Shown here in pieces: positions 40,515 to 49,847 of a stretch of DNA of 64,000 nt. The stretch comes from CAVROP01 sp050008495 (GTDB lineage Bacteria; Acidobacteriota; Terriglobia; UBA7540): positions 34,092 through 98,091 of the forward strand of contig JBEKMN010000050.1 in assembly GCA_050008495.1 (NCBI GenBank). The letters are read 5' to 3'. A model generated the notes under the pieces. That model was given only the letters and a program-made list of their open reading frames with translations, was not told where the DNA came from and searched no databases. Made by a program: the position numbers and the translations under genes. Positions within the stretch are counted from its first letter, which is position 1. Each line of letters opens with the position of its first letter.

Positions 40515-42824
40515 TTACAAGCCATTACGGACGAGGAGTTTCGGCGCGGGCGGAGTGCGTTTCTTTACCACGCTCACGCCAGCCAAGAGCAGAGGGTTCT
40601 CCGGCGCGGCGTGGCCGTCGACATTCCTGAAACCCGTCGAAGCCTTCAACCTGATTTCCTTCACCCGAATGCCGCGGCGAGGGTTGATCCATTCGTAGGC
40701 AAAAAAGGTCAGAGGCCCTTTGCCCGAGTCGCCACAGTCGATGACTTCAGCTTGGTACGCAAGGTGGTTCGGGTCGTGGCGCCTTCCCCATCCGGCCTCC
40801 AGGATGTTCACACCGTACCTCAGCGGGACGTTGTCGACATGCCCGTCTTCGTAGGTCACCTCGTACCAACCGAGGAGATCGGCGGTGTCGGCATAATTCC
40901 AGGTGTAGTCGTCCGCATTGACGTTGCGGGCCGGCTTGGCGCTGGCATGCAGAAAGATAATACTGCTGACGTCCTCGCCGATGCGGATGGAGGCAGACGC
41001 AGCGCCGCCGGTCGCGAGGGCGACTGCCGGCTTGCCCTCGCGGCGCCCGAGCTCAAAGACCAGCCGCCCCGTTCCGACCCGGCCGCTCTTCATGCCCGGT
41101 AATTCGACTCCCGGCACAGCGGTTACCCGCAAGGCGGATTCCATGTCGAGCGGTACCACCGGGTCAAAGTCGCTGGGAAACGGCCCGGCGCTTAGGTTTC
41201 GTCGCACCCGGGGCAGTAAATGTTGAATCGTGACGGAAAGCTCATCGAGCGGAGGTTTGCGACCGGACCAGAGCAACTGCTCGCAGCCAAGGAAATCGAA
41301 CATGAGATCTTTGCCGAAATTCAATTCGTTGGTTGCCGCCCAGGAAGACGGCACGCCTCCGATGATTCCGGGCCGTGAGGCCCGCCGTTCATAGTCCTTG
41401 ATATCCGGCTCCATGTTGTCGAAGATTTGCTGAAAGCCCCAGATGTCCAGCGCGATTTCGTTTGCCTCGCCCTCGCCTTGCGCTGTGTTCTTATCGTCCC
41501 AGAACCAATTGTAGACAAGGATATCCTTCGGGATCAGGCTTCGGACTTGCTCAGGGGACAAGGCGCCCGGGGTTTGGTAGGGCTGGCCCGTAGAAGTCGA
41601 CGCCTTCCGGAGGCGCACCCCGCGCAAGGGTTCGATGAGATGATCGCCATAGCTCGACATCTTAATTCCCCGCTGGGCCAGGTGGTCGTGGATCTTGTTG
41701 ATGTCCTGCGCATAGAGTCGGCGCGGGTCTTTGTCCCTGCAAAGCGGACAGACTCCCCACGGGATCCTCCACTCATCATGTCCCACATGCACCATCGTGG
41801 GTTTCATAACTTCGATATATTCATCCAGGACATCAAATAATAGGTCATACACAGCGGGCTTTGATGGGCAGTAGGTGTCGGGCCATTCCGCGTCGGGAAT
41901 CTCCGCCAGTTCCCGGTGCCGAGTCAGCAGGTAGTAGCTGTGGGTGAGGGAAGGAACTTCCGGAATCACTTCGACGTGGTGCAGGCGCGCATAGGCGAAC
42001 AAGTCGGCGACTTCGGATTTTTCCAGGACTTCGCCGTCCGCGGTGTCGGCGTTGGCAGAGTCCTGGAATTGGCCGCCAGGGCCCGGCGAACGGTCGCGGC
42101 GCGTTGCATTGAGGTCGCGGTGCAACTCCCACCAGCCGGCGTTCAGTTCCGGGTGACGATCCAGCCGCATCGCGGCGTTCAACTCCACGATGACGCGGTT
42201 GTATTTGTAAAGCGCCATGAAGTCGCGCACAAATCGTTTGAAGTAGGCAATGTTCTCATGGCCGGGTAAGTAGAGCTTGAGGCCACGAAACGGCTTCGCA
42301 GGCCAATCGCGCACGTGGACTCCCTGCACGTATGAGTGCGCAGCGTCATCCTGAATCATTTGGCGCAGGGTCTGAAGTCCATAGAAGGCGCCCGCCTCGT
42401 CGGCACCGATGACGATGACCGCTTGGGGATCCGCTTCCAAAAGGTAGCCTTCGGGTTCGCGCACCACCGACGCCGCGACGTGGTTTTGCAAGTATTCACG
42501 GACCAGAGGGTTCTTCATCGTCCCCATGAGAATGAAGGGTCCAGTGCCGGGCAATTTCGATACCTGAAGCGTTTTGAGCGCCAGTCCGTGCTTGTCGACA
42601 AGCTCCGCCACCAGGAATTGGCCCAACTCCACGTCATTTCGAGCGGCCTTATCGGGCACCAGCAGGGGTACGGAAGGATCGAGCGTGAAACGGCCGCTCC
42701 GTGCTTCAATCTCACGTGGTTCCGGAAAGATCTTAGAAGCCGGCGCCGTTTGGCCCTGAGCCAGGAAACATGCCCATGGCAACACGGAAAACAAGCATCG
42801 AAGTGCCCATAAACAGCTTTTCAT
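40515..42824 (-). CDS. Secreted glycoside hydrolase family 20 (beta-hexosaminidase)
   Basis: A 769-residue protein from ATG 42824 with GAAAGG upstream; the frame is open to 42908. A signal peptide (LWALRCLFSVLPWACFLAQG) is followed by the GH20 N-terminal domain (KIFPEPREIEARSGRFTL). The barrel begins WPAKPFRGLKLYLPGHEN. The catalytic Asp-Glu pair is in TMVHVGHDEWRIPWG near residue 346, with the family H-x-G-x-D-E pattern. EVIPEVPSLTHSYYLL near 290 is another barrel strand. A C-terminal carbohydrate-binding-like segment follows. It removes terminal N-acetylhexosamine residues; together with neighbours it points to polysaccharide or chitin degradation outside the cell. Confidence 0.9.
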   Translation of the reverse strand: MKSCLWALRCLFSVLPWACFLAQGQTAPASKIFPEPREIEARSGRFTLDPSVPLLVPDKAARNDVELGQFLVAELVDKHGLALKTLQVSKLPGTGPFILMGTMKNPLVREYLQNHVAASVVREPEGYLLEADPQAVIVIGADEAGAFYGLQTLRQMIQDDAAHSYVQGVHVRDWPAKPFRGLKLYLPGHENIAYFKRFVRDFMALYKYNRVIVELNAAMRLDRHPELNAGWWELHRDLNATRRDRSPGPGGQFQDSANADTADGEVLEKSEVADLFAYARLHHVEVIPEVPSLTHSYYLLTRHRELAEIPDAEWPDTYCPSKPAVYDLLFDVLDEYIEVMKPTMVHVGHDEWRIPWGVCPLCRDKDPRRLYAQDINKIHDHLAQRGIKMSSYGDHLIEPLRGVRLRKASTSTGQPYQTPGALSPEQVRSLIPKDILVYNWFWDDKNTAQGEGEANEIALDIWGFQQIFDNMEPDIKDYERRASRPGIIGGVPSSWAATNELNFGKDLMFDFLGCEQLLWSGRKPPLDELSVTIQHLLPRVRRNLSAGPFPSDFDPVVPLDMESALRVTAVPGVELPGMKSGRVGTGRLVFELGRREGKPAVALATGGAASASIRIGEDVSSIIFLHASAKPARNVNADDYTWNYADTADLLGWYEVTYEDGHVDNVPLRYGVNILEAGWGRRHDPNHLAYQAEVIDCGDSGKGPLTFFAYEWINPRRGIRVKEIRLKASTGFRNVDGHAAPENPLLLAGVSVVKKRTPPAPKLLVRNGL

Positions 42825-43083
42825 AAGCGAAACCTTTCGGAAAATAACGCTGCCGAGCCGCATATCATCTGGCCAAAAGCCTAGACCGGCGGAACAGGGC
42901 TGCGCCACTCACTTTATTCCCGCTGGTCTTGCATGGCAACCCGGAAGGGACGGCGGAGCCATGCCCCCGACTGTTCTTCAGGCGAACGAGAGAGTTTTCA
43001 ATATTCGACGAAATGGTCTAAACTTGTAACTGTTGAGGGCCATGCTGAACATTTGAGTTTCGGAATTACGCGGGGGCCACTTC

Positions 43084-45447
43084 ATGCGGCGGCGCGATTG
43101 TGTCTTCGGAACCGATACGGGAGAATCACGTTCCCGGCACCCAGCGTTCATGCTGTTTCTCCTCGCTCTGGTACGCGTGTCCGCTCTCCGCGCTCAAGAC
43201 GTCTTGACCTACCATAATGACAATGCGCGCACCGGCCAGGCGCTGTCCGAGACGATTCTTACACCCAGCAACGTAAACTCGACGCAGTTCAGCAAGCTCT
43301 TTCAAGTGAATGTGGACGGCAAGGTCGACGCTCAGCCGCTCTATGCCTCTGCGGTGACGATTCCCAGCCAGGGGACGCACAACGTGCTTTTCGTGGCTAC
43401 GGAACACGACAGCGTCTACGCCTTTGACGCTGACACCGGAACCCAACTCTGGAAAGTTTCACTCTTGCCGGCGGGCGAGACTACCTCGGATGACCGTGGA
43501 TGTTATCAAGTGTCGCCGGAAATCGGCGTTACTGCTACTCCTGTTATCGATCGGTCGAGCGGGTCGAACGGAACCATCTACGTCGTTGCCATGTCCAAGG
43601 ATACTTCTTCTGCCTACCATCAGCGATTGCATGCCCTCGATATGACCTCGGGCGCGGAAGAATTCGGCGGTCCCAAAGAAGTGCAGGCCACTTTCCCCGG
43701 CACCGGCGACAACAGCAACGGCACCGACGTTATCTTCGATCCGGCGCAATATAAAGAACGACCGGGACTCTTGCTGCTGAATCATGTCATTTACACATCC
43801 TGGTCGTCGCACTGTGACCATCCGCCTTACACGGCTTGGATCATCGCTTACAACGAATCCACATTGAATCAAGTCAACGTGCTCAATTTGACCCCGAACG
43901 GGAATGAAGGATCCGTGTGGATGAGCGGAGCGGGATTGGCGGCCGACTCGGGCGGGAACATCTATCCTTTACTGGCAAACGGAACGTTTGACACGACGCT
44001 CGACAACAACGGCTTTCCTTCCCAGAGCGATTACGGCAATGCCTTCGTTAGGCTTTCCACTGCCGGCGGGGGTCTTGCAGTGGCCGACTATTTCACGATG
44101 TCGAATACGGTCGCGGAATCCAACGCCGACGAGGATCTGGGCTCAGGCGGCGCACTGGTGCTGCCTGACATGACCGATGCGAACGGCGTCACACGCCACC
44201 TGGTGGTCGGGGCGGGCAAGGACCAAACACTCTACCTGGCGGACCGCGATAACATGGGGAAGTTCAATCCCCAGGCTGACAGTATTTACCAGGAGATCAG
44301 TTCGGCGCTACCCGGAGGAATCTTTGGCATGCCGGCCTACTTTAATGGCCGGCTTTATTATGGCCCCGTGGGCTACTCCCTTATAGCTTTCCAGTTCTCG
44401 AATGCCAAGCTTCAGACGACTCCCGTTTCTTCTACGAGCACCACGTTTGCTTACCCGGGAGCGACGCCCGGCATCTCGGCAAATGGCAGCACCGATGCCA
44501 TTGTCTGGGCAACGGAAAACACAAATCCTGCTGTGCTCCATGCCTACGACGCATCCGATCTGTCCAAAGAACTTTACAACAGCAACCAGGCGGGTACGCG
44601 CGACCAATTCGGAGCAGGCAACAAGTTCATCACGCCGACCATCGCGAATGGAAAGGTGTATGTGGGAACAACGAACGGAGTGGGCGCTTTCGGATTGCTC
44701 TCCGGCCCAGGGGGAGACTTCAGCTTAGGCGTCAGTTCAAGTGGATCGGCCTCCGCCACCGTTTCCCCCGGCCAGACCGCGCAATACCCGCTTAGCTTGA
44801 TGGGCTCAGGAGGGTTTAACCAGTCCGTATCGTTCACGTGCGCCGGTGCCCCGGCGGAAGCAAGCTGCTCGGTTTCCCCTTCTTCTGCCACCCCGGGGAA
44901 TTCCCCGACGGCGCTGCTGGTGAGCGTCGCAACCACCGCAGCATCGCAAACAGGAAGCCTTCGATGGCCGGGGATGCCGCTTGCGGCTGTCGCGCTATTG
45001 GTTGCGCTCGGGGCTCTGGCTCAACTGCTAAGAAGACGTGAAAGAATCAAGCGCTGTCATCCTGAGCGAAGCGAAGGATCTCTGCAGTTGCCTTTAATCC
45101 AACGACCTGGAAGAACTGCGGGGATGCTTCGCTGCGCTCAGCATGACAGGTTGCCGATTTTTTCACACCTTCTAACGCATTGGTCGCAGGCCCTGAAAAG
45201 CAGGTCTGCCGCGCTACCTTCTCCTTGGTTAAGGAGGGGGTTTTGGGGTCGTTGCCGATCTCTCGTCGTGCTGGGAACCGTTGTGCTCGCGGTCGCCTGG
45301 TGGGCCGGTTGCGGCGGAGGAACGAGTGCGCGCGTGACCAATCCGGGAACGCCAACGGGCACTTACACAGTGACCGTGACAGGCAGTTCGGCGTACAATT
45401 CCACGACGCTGACTCACAGCGTCACGCTTCAACTTGTCGTAAACTGA
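43084..45447 (+). CDS. Secreted PQQ-like beta-propeller protein, with repeat-derived insert
   Basis: A 787-residue protein from ATG 43084 (GGGGGCC upstream); ATG 43150 is an alternative start at the signal peptide (MLFLLALVRVSALRAQ). Propeller blades run from VLTYHNDNARTGQALSE near 40 to about 545, with FVATEHDSVYAFDADTGTQL and RLHALDMTSGAEE as typical PQQ-like strands. An Ig-like region follows (SVSFTCAGAPAEASCSVSP). One span (MPLAAVALLVALGALAQLL) lies near 635-655. Residues about 657-688 come from a REP unit. Then a second span and a Ser/Thr-rich end (TYTVTVTGSS) close the protein. This tail pattern is common in acidobacterial surface proteins. Ligand unknown. Confidence 0.85.
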   Translation: MRRRDCVFGTDTGESRSRHPAFMLFLLALVRVSALRAQDVLTYHNDNARTGQALSETILTPSNVNSTQFSKLFQVNVDGKVDAQPLYASAVTIPSQGTHNVLFVATEHDSVYAFDADTGTQLWKVSLLPAGETTSDDRGCYQVSPEIGVTATPVIDRSSGSNGTIYVVAMSKDTSSAYHQRLHALDMTSGAEEFGGPKEVQATFPGTGDNSNGTDVIFDPAQYKERPGLLLLNHVIYTSWSSHCDHPPYTAWIIAYNESTLNQVNVLNLTPNGNEGSVWMSGAGLAADSGGNIYPLLANGTFDTTLDNNGFPSQSDYGNAFVRLSTAGGGLAVADYFTMSNTVAESNADEDLGSGGALVLPDMTDANGVTRHLVVGAGKDQTLYLADRDNMGKFNPQADSIYQEISSALPGGIFGMPAYFNGRLYYGPVGYSLIAFQFSNAKLQTTPVSSTSTTFAYPGATPGISANGSTDAIVWATENTNPAVLHAYDASDLSKELYNSNQAGTRDQFGAGNKFITPTIANGKVYVGTTNGVGAFGLLSGPGGDFSLGVSSSGSASATVSPGQTAQYPLSLMGSGGFNQSVSFTCAGAPAEASCSVSPSSATPGNSPTALLVSVATTAASQTGSLRWPGMPLAAVALLVALGALAQLLRRRERIKRCHPERSEGSLQLPLIQRPGRTAGMLRCAQHDRLPIFSHLLTHWSQALKSRSAALPSPWLRRGFWGRCRSLVVLGTVVLAVAWWAGCGGGTSARVTNPGTPTGTYTVTVTGSSAYNSTTLTHSVTLQLVVN
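45054..45149. repeat. REP family A element inside propeller gene
   Basis: CTGTCATCCTGAGCGAAGCG at the left pairs with CGCTGCGCTCAGCATGACAG at the right. It is read in frame as CHPERSEGSLQL and GMLRCAQHD. It falls between the two C-terminal membrane spans. Confidence 0.85.
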
Positions 45448-45454
45448 CCGGACG

Positions 45455-46339
45455 CTAGACGTTCAGGGTTTTCAAGTAAGCGGCACCCTGCACCGTGAGA
45501 TCCCAGCTTTGCTCGAGGAAATAGTTCTTCACACCGCCGGTCTTGGCAGCGGCGAAGATCTTGGGCCAATCGAGGCTGTCTTTTCCCACCGCCACGCCGG
45601 GCGCACGCATGCCCCCAGCACCCGCCGGCGCCTTCAAGTCCACGCCCTGTAGATGCATCGAGATGAAACGGCCGGGGTTTTTTGTGAAGTACATCACGGG
45701 GTCTCCGACAACTCTCATGGCGGACATCTGGAATTGCATCTTCACCAGCTTCGGATCGAGGAACTCGAGCAGGAGTTCGTAAGTGAGCCGGCCGTCGACC
45801 TTGGACATCTCGAATCTTTCGTCGTGCAGAAATTGCTGAATGCCAGCCGCAGCCGCCGCTTCGCCGATCTTGTTATACTCGTCCGCCGCCTTCTTCACGG
45901 CGTCCATGGTGGTGACGCCGTGCTGCACGGGCCCGTCCAGGCTCGCCGTTCCCATCTGCGTCATGCCAATGTCTTTGGCCCAGGCAATCATCTCCTGCTG
46001 CTTGTTTCGGAGTTCCTCGAGCGTGAAGTGGGAGCTGGGGCAGATCAGCCCGTGATCGTCGAGGACCTTCTTGGTCTGCTTCGCGTCCGCCAGGCTCTTG
46101 AACTCCTCGTATCCCGGCGAGCAGAGCTCCAGGCTGCCGACTCCCAGGGTCACCATATCCTTACACAGTCCTGCAAAGTCGCCATCCTTAATCCGCTGCC
46201 GGTGGGGATACGTTTGGCTCCCGATCGGCAAGCCCAGTGGATTGGCGCGCATCTCCTGGACGCCCGCACATAGAATACCGCCCACAGCAACGGTCGTCGC
46301 AGATTGCTTGAGAAAATCTCTTCTTGTGATTGCCGTCAT
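45455..46339 (-). CDS. Tat-exported xylose isomerase-like TIM-barrel protein
   Basis: A 294-residue protein from ATG 46339 with TGGAGG five bases upstream. AITRRDFLKQSATTVAVGGI is a twin-arginine leader. IGSQTYPHRQRIKDGDFAGL opens the barrel; GVGSLELCSPGYEEF near 60, GIQQFLHDERFEMS near 165, KMQFQMSAMRVV near 205 and RFISMHLQGVDL near 230 supply the metal- and sugar-binding positions. KNYFLEQSWDLTVQ near 275 is the last strand. It lies in line with a Gfo/Idh gene upstream, the same pairing as at 4-6.5 kb. Likely a periplasmic sugar epimerase or isomerase. Confidence 0.9.
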   Translation of the reverse strand: MTAITRRDFLKQSATTVAVGGILCAGVQEMRANPLGLPIGSQTYPHRQRIKDGDFAGLCKDMVTLGVGSLELCSPGYEEFKSLADAKQTKKVLDDHGLICPSSHFTLEELRNKQQEMIAWAKDIGMTQMGTASLDGPVQHGVTTMDAVKKAADEYNKIGEAAAAAGIQQFLHDERFEMSKVDGRLTYELLLEFLDPKLVKMQFQMSAMRVVGDPVMYFTKNPGRFISMHLQGVDLKAPAGAGGMRAPGVAVGKDSLDWPKIFAAAKTGGVKNYFLEQSWDLTVQGAAYLKTLNV

Positions 46340-46429
46340 GTAAACCTCCATTAGTAAGAGCGGCGTCGGTGCCGGATGTGTGCACGTTAGCAGCCCACGT
46401 AAGTGTTGAGCGGGGCTCCGCCGCCCCGC

Positions 46430-47974
46430 CTACGCGCTCGTCAGCTCCCAGCCCTGGCGATACTCGCGCGTCAGGTACTGGTTGGCATCGGCGATGTTAG
46501 TGAACTTCATGCTCTCCTTGTCCCAGAGGAGCGCCGGCGCACAATGGTCCTCATTGAAGATCTTTCCGCTGTATCGAATTGCCGCCCCAGCCAGAGCAAT
46601 GGCTTCCGAGCAGTTCGCCGCGTTGAGGAAGTTGCCTTGCGAGGCCGCGCCGCCCTTGAACGCCGTCAGCCACTCGTTGTCCATCCCATAACCGCCGCGC
46701 CGGCCGCGATCCGCCGGCGGCGTCGGAAGTCCTTTGCGGGTGCGATAGGCCTGCATCTTCTTCGCTGGAATGATTTCGTCGTTCAGGATTATTCCTTTAT
46801 CGCCGACGAACAGACTCCCGGTTGCGGAGATCGACTTCCCGTCTTCCAGTAATTCGTCGGGAGTGTACGGCCGCATTCCGCCGTCGTACCAATACAACTT
46901 GAGCGCCGGCCACTGGCCATGGGCTGCGAACTTGAAGCACACGCGGTTGGCGTACGGAAACGAGAAGTCATTCGACTTTATTGTGCTCACCTGGTCGTTG
47001 ATTTCGCAACTGTGGCTGGTTTGAGCTTCGATGCTGTACGGGACCGGCAGGTCGAGCGCCATGAAGATCGGCCAGAGGCTATAGTTCCCCATGTCAGCGA
47101 TGCTGCCTGCGCCAAATTCGTACCAGCCGCGAAACACCGCATGAGTGTAGTTGGGATGATATGTCCGTTCAAGCGATGGCCCCAGCCAGAGATCCCAGTC
47201 GAAGCCTGCCGGAACCGGCGGTGTATCGGTGGGAAGGCTCGAGTACTGCGGCCAGAACGGGCGGTCCGTCCAATTGTGCACCTCCCTCAGCGTGCCAATG
47301 GCGCCGTCCAGGATCATGTCTCGCACGGCGTTGATCGGCCTGTGCCACGCCAGGAGATGCGTGGCGACTCCCGTCTTCCGAGCGCTCTCCACCACCATCC
47401 GGACCTCCGCCACTCGATTGGCGAGGGGTTTGTGCACCAGCACGTGTTTGCCTTTCTTCATGGCGGCGATCGAAATTGTCGCGTGCAGGTGGTCGGGCGT
47501 CATGATTTTGATGGAGTCAAGGTCCTTTTCCTGTTCCAGCAATTCGCGGAAATCCGCGTACGAAGCCACGCCCTTGAAGTTCTCCGCTGCTCGTTTCTTC
47601 GCGTAGTAGGTTTCGATGATTTCTTTGGCCATATCCCGGCCGGCGCGGATGCCTTCGACGCCGGCTCCCCAATCGGGATTATCCAGGACCTTCCGCACGC
47701 TGTCACGAATGCCGGTCTTGTCCCAGTCAATGTAGTTCGTGCCGTCTTTGACGGGATCGCACACTGCCGTGATCTGCACGCCCGGCGTGGCTATCAGGCG
47801 CAGCATCTCTCTTGTTCCCTGAGTGCCGCAGCCGATATAGGCCAGCGTTATTTTATCGCTGGGTGCGACATATCCGGGCCCGCCCAGCACATGTCTCGGA
47901 ACGAAAGTCAACGCGAGTCCTGCCGCCGCAGGAGCCAGGAATTCGCGACGGTTAATATTGGCTTTGGGAATCAT
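46430..47974 (-). CDS. Tat-exported Gfo/Idh/MocA oxidoreductase
   Basis: A 514-residue protein, longer than the other two family members here. INRREFLAPAAAGLALTFVP is the Tat leader; KITLAYIGCGTQGTREMLRL is the Rossmann fold; KHVLVHKPLANRVAEVRMVV near 175 carries the catalytic lysine. IADMGNYSLWPIFMALD near 300 is in the substrate domain, where NY replaces the more usual H-x2-D. The extra length lies near 85-120 (KTGIRDSVRKVLDNPDWGAG). AGGAGG precedes the ATG. It pairs with the TIM barrel at 45455. Confidence 0.92.
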   Translation of the reverse strand: MIPKANINRREFLAPAAAGLALTFVPRHVLGGPGYVAPSDKITLAYIGCGTQGTREMLRLIATPGVQITAVCDPVKDGTNYIDWDKTGIRDSVRKVLDNPDWGAGVEGIRAGRDMAKEIIETYYAKKRAAENFKGVASYADFRELLEQEKDLDSIKIMTPDHLHATISIAAMKKGKHVLVHKPLANRVAEVRMVVESARKTGVATHLLAWHRPINAVRDMILDGAIGTLREVHNWTDRPFWPQYSSLPTDTPPVPAGFDWDLWLGPSLERTYHPNYTHAVFRGWYEFGAGSIADMGNYSLWPIFMALDLPVPYSIEAQTSHSCEINDQVSTIKSNDFSFPYANRVCFKFAAHGQWPALKLYWYDGGMRPYTPDELLEDGKSISATGSLFVGDKGIILNDEIIPAKKMQAYRTRKGLPTPPADRGRRGGYGMDNEWLTAFKGGAASQGNFLNAANCSEAIALAGAAIRYSGKIFNEDHCAPALLWDKESMKFTNIADANQYLTREYRQGWELTSA

Positions 47975-48302
47975 TTCGAACCTCCTTTGCGGATGCTGGA
48001 TCGCGTGTGATTATACATCCGGCCGAGTTCTTTCCAACCGTTTTTTCTGGTGCCTCGGAGCCAGGAATCCTCACGGTGCCCCTGTCTCCCCTGCGGGGCC
48101 CGCCTGAGGTCTGCGGGGGTACTCTCGTACTATTGCGGCGGGAGTGGGCTTCGGTTATCAATAGCTTGAAAGCTAGAGTTGTTGTGTAGCAGGCGATCTT
48201 AAGGCTGAATCTGGTTTTGCAGTAGTTGGTTAACGCGTAGCACCCCTGAAGTCCGATGGCTTGAGGGTTGTGAAGTCGCCTTATTCAGTTCCTGGAACGT
48301 GG

Positions 48303-48530
48303 ATGAAAACCGCCGACTACAAACCGGGACGCATTATTTGGGAATTGACAAAAGGATGCAACGTACGCTGCATTCCCTGTTCCGCCACCGCTACAAAGCT
48401 CTCATCACCACTCGACCTGCCTATAAACAGAAGCCCTGATCCTGATAACGCAAGTCTTTCAGTCGCTCCTACCAATCCCAGCTTTGTGCGGTGGCGCACT
48501 TTTATCTCGGCACGATATATTGGACCTTAG
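48303..48530 (+). pseudogene. Radical SAM gene remnant with frameshift
   Basis: ATG 48303 opens KTADYKPGRIIWELTKGCNV, followed by RCIPCSATATKL, with the radical-SAM C-x3-C-x2-C cluster intact. The next residues SSPLDLPINR fit relatives of the heme/mycofactocin-type radical SAM group. About 48430 the frame shifts: the next frame reads ALILITQVFQSLLPIPALCG, then GALLSRHDILDL, matching the region that normally reads LSGGEPLLRHDILDL. Homology then stops near 48530 with GC-rich DNA. At least one frameshift and a large 3' loss make it non-functional. The flanks (47975-48302, 48531-48598) show no other gene. Confidence 0.75.
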
Positions 48531-48598
48531 GCTCTTATTCCTCCTGCCTCGGGGCGCATCCGGGTTGGGCCTCCCCCCTCGGGTGCGCCCCCCTCCTT

Positions 48599-49105
48599 CT
48601 ATCCTGGTGACCCGTTTTCCGGCCCACCCTTCACACTGTAGCCGGGGTCTTTCAGGATTAGCCTCACAAAACCCTTAAGCAGCACTTCGTCAATATTTTC
48701 AATCGAAATCTTTTCTTTGGAGTTCCTGCGGTCATGGAAAGAGTAATGCGATTCGTCGTCGAGGCTGATGTGCAGATTGGCGTGGATGAACTCTGTAAGA
48801 GGATTGCCAAAAGATAGAGTTCCGGTCGAGACGTCGAACTTCACGATCCAGCCGTACTGGTAATTCGCCGCGTTAACTTCAATCGTGTACTCTTTTGAAT
48901 AAGGATCTATGTTTATCGGTATGGACGATCTTTCATTGAAGGCTGCGATAGACTCTTTCAGGACCCTCTCGATTTGACGCCAAATAGTGGGAGCCAGCTC
49001 GGCAATTCTCTTCTGTATTAGCGTCTGCTCTTCAAGCCTTTTCGCCGCGAGGCTCTTTTCCGTTTCACGTTCGCCAAACATTCTACCGACCCAGTCTCTG
49101 CTCAT
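48599..49105 (-). CDS. Protein of unknown function
   Basis: A 168-residue protein from ATG 49105; an upstream in-frame start at 49174 is possible. It begins with helical, charged sequence (FGERETEKSLAAKRLEEQTL) and continues with strand-rich sequence (SKEYTIEVNAANYQYGWIVK, then SFGNPLTEFIHANLHISLDD). No membrane span or known motif is visible. The context next to a radical-SAM remnant suggests an accessory spot. No function assigned. Confidence 0.6.
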   Translation of the reverse strand: MSRDWVGRMFGERETEKSLAAKRLEEQTLIQKRIAELAPTIWRQIERVLKESIAAFNERSSIPINIDPYSKEYTIEVNAANYQYGWIVKFDVSTGTLSFGNPLTEFIHANLHISLDDESHYSFHDRRNSKEKISIENIDEVLLKGFVRLILKDPGYSVKGGPENGSPG

Positions 49106-49367
49106 AGGCTCACATTCTAGGGCGAGCCAAAGGCGGAAGTCAATTACGACAGGGCGCGGCGGGCAAGGGGACAAAACGTCGCGTCGTGCCCGGGTTGGCT
49201 GAGCGTTCTCGCGGGTTTAAGCCACGCTACGTACTGGATTCTTGGGGAGACGCCACAGTATCAGTCTGTCTCTGCCGTCTTGAATTGATCGGCGTATAAT
49301 GGGGACTGGGGTTAGGGCTCATATCGATCATCTCCGGGGTAGCATTTCCGCCCCGCGGAGGTATTAC

Positions 49368-49847
49368 ATGTCGAGAGTTACGGAACTCCTTATTAATGGC
49401 GTGAAGCATTCCGTTGATGTCGACGCCGGCGCGAGTCTGCTGAGTGTCTTGCGCGACGCTCTCGACCTCACGGGGAGCAAGTACGGATGCGGCGAGGGCC
49501 AGTGTGGCGCCTGTACGGTCCTGATTGCAGGGGCGCCGCGTCGCTCTTGCATTACGCCGGTGGTCGAGGCGGCCCGAAAGCCGATCACTACCATTGAGGG
49601 GCTGGATAAGGATGGCCAACTTCACCCGGTTCAGCAGGCGTTCCTCGATGAAAACGTCATGCAATGCGGTTACTGCACTTCGGGGATGATCATGACCACC
49701 GTGGGCTTGCTGACGGTCCGCCCCGAGCCGACTGACGAAGAGATCGCCCACTACTTGCAGGGCCACATCTGCCGATGCGGGACTTATTCGCGCATTATTG
49801 CTGCCGTTCGGCGTGCGGCAAAGTCCATGCGGGAGGTGCGCTCATGA
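49368..49847 (+). CDS. [2Fe-2S] subunit of a molybdenum hydroxylase
   Basis: A 159-residue protein from ATG 49368 with GCGGAGG upstream. The plant-type ferredoxin cluster is KYGCGEGQCGACTV near residues 42-55, with the fourth Cys in RRSCITPV near 65. The second cluster is VMQCGYCTSGMIMTT near 103 and HICRCGTYSRI near 138, complete. This is the two-cluster small subunit of isoquinoline 1-oxidoreductase-like enzymes. Its stop overlaps the molybdopterin subunit (ATGA). No FAD subunit is present, so electrons likely go to a cytochrome. Confidence 0.95.
   Translation: MSRVTELLINGVKHSVDVDAGASLLSVLRDALDLTGSKYGCGEGQCGACTVLIAGAPRRSCITPVVEAARKPITTIEGLDKDGQLHPVQQAFLDENVMQCGYCTSGMIMTTVGLLTVRPEPTDEEIAHYLQGHICRCGTYSRIIAAVRRAAKSMREVRS

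Noticed and set aside
46919..48010. 363-codon open frame on the plus strand
   Set aside because: Antisense to the Gfo/Idh gene; His/Arg-rich with no recognisable domain.
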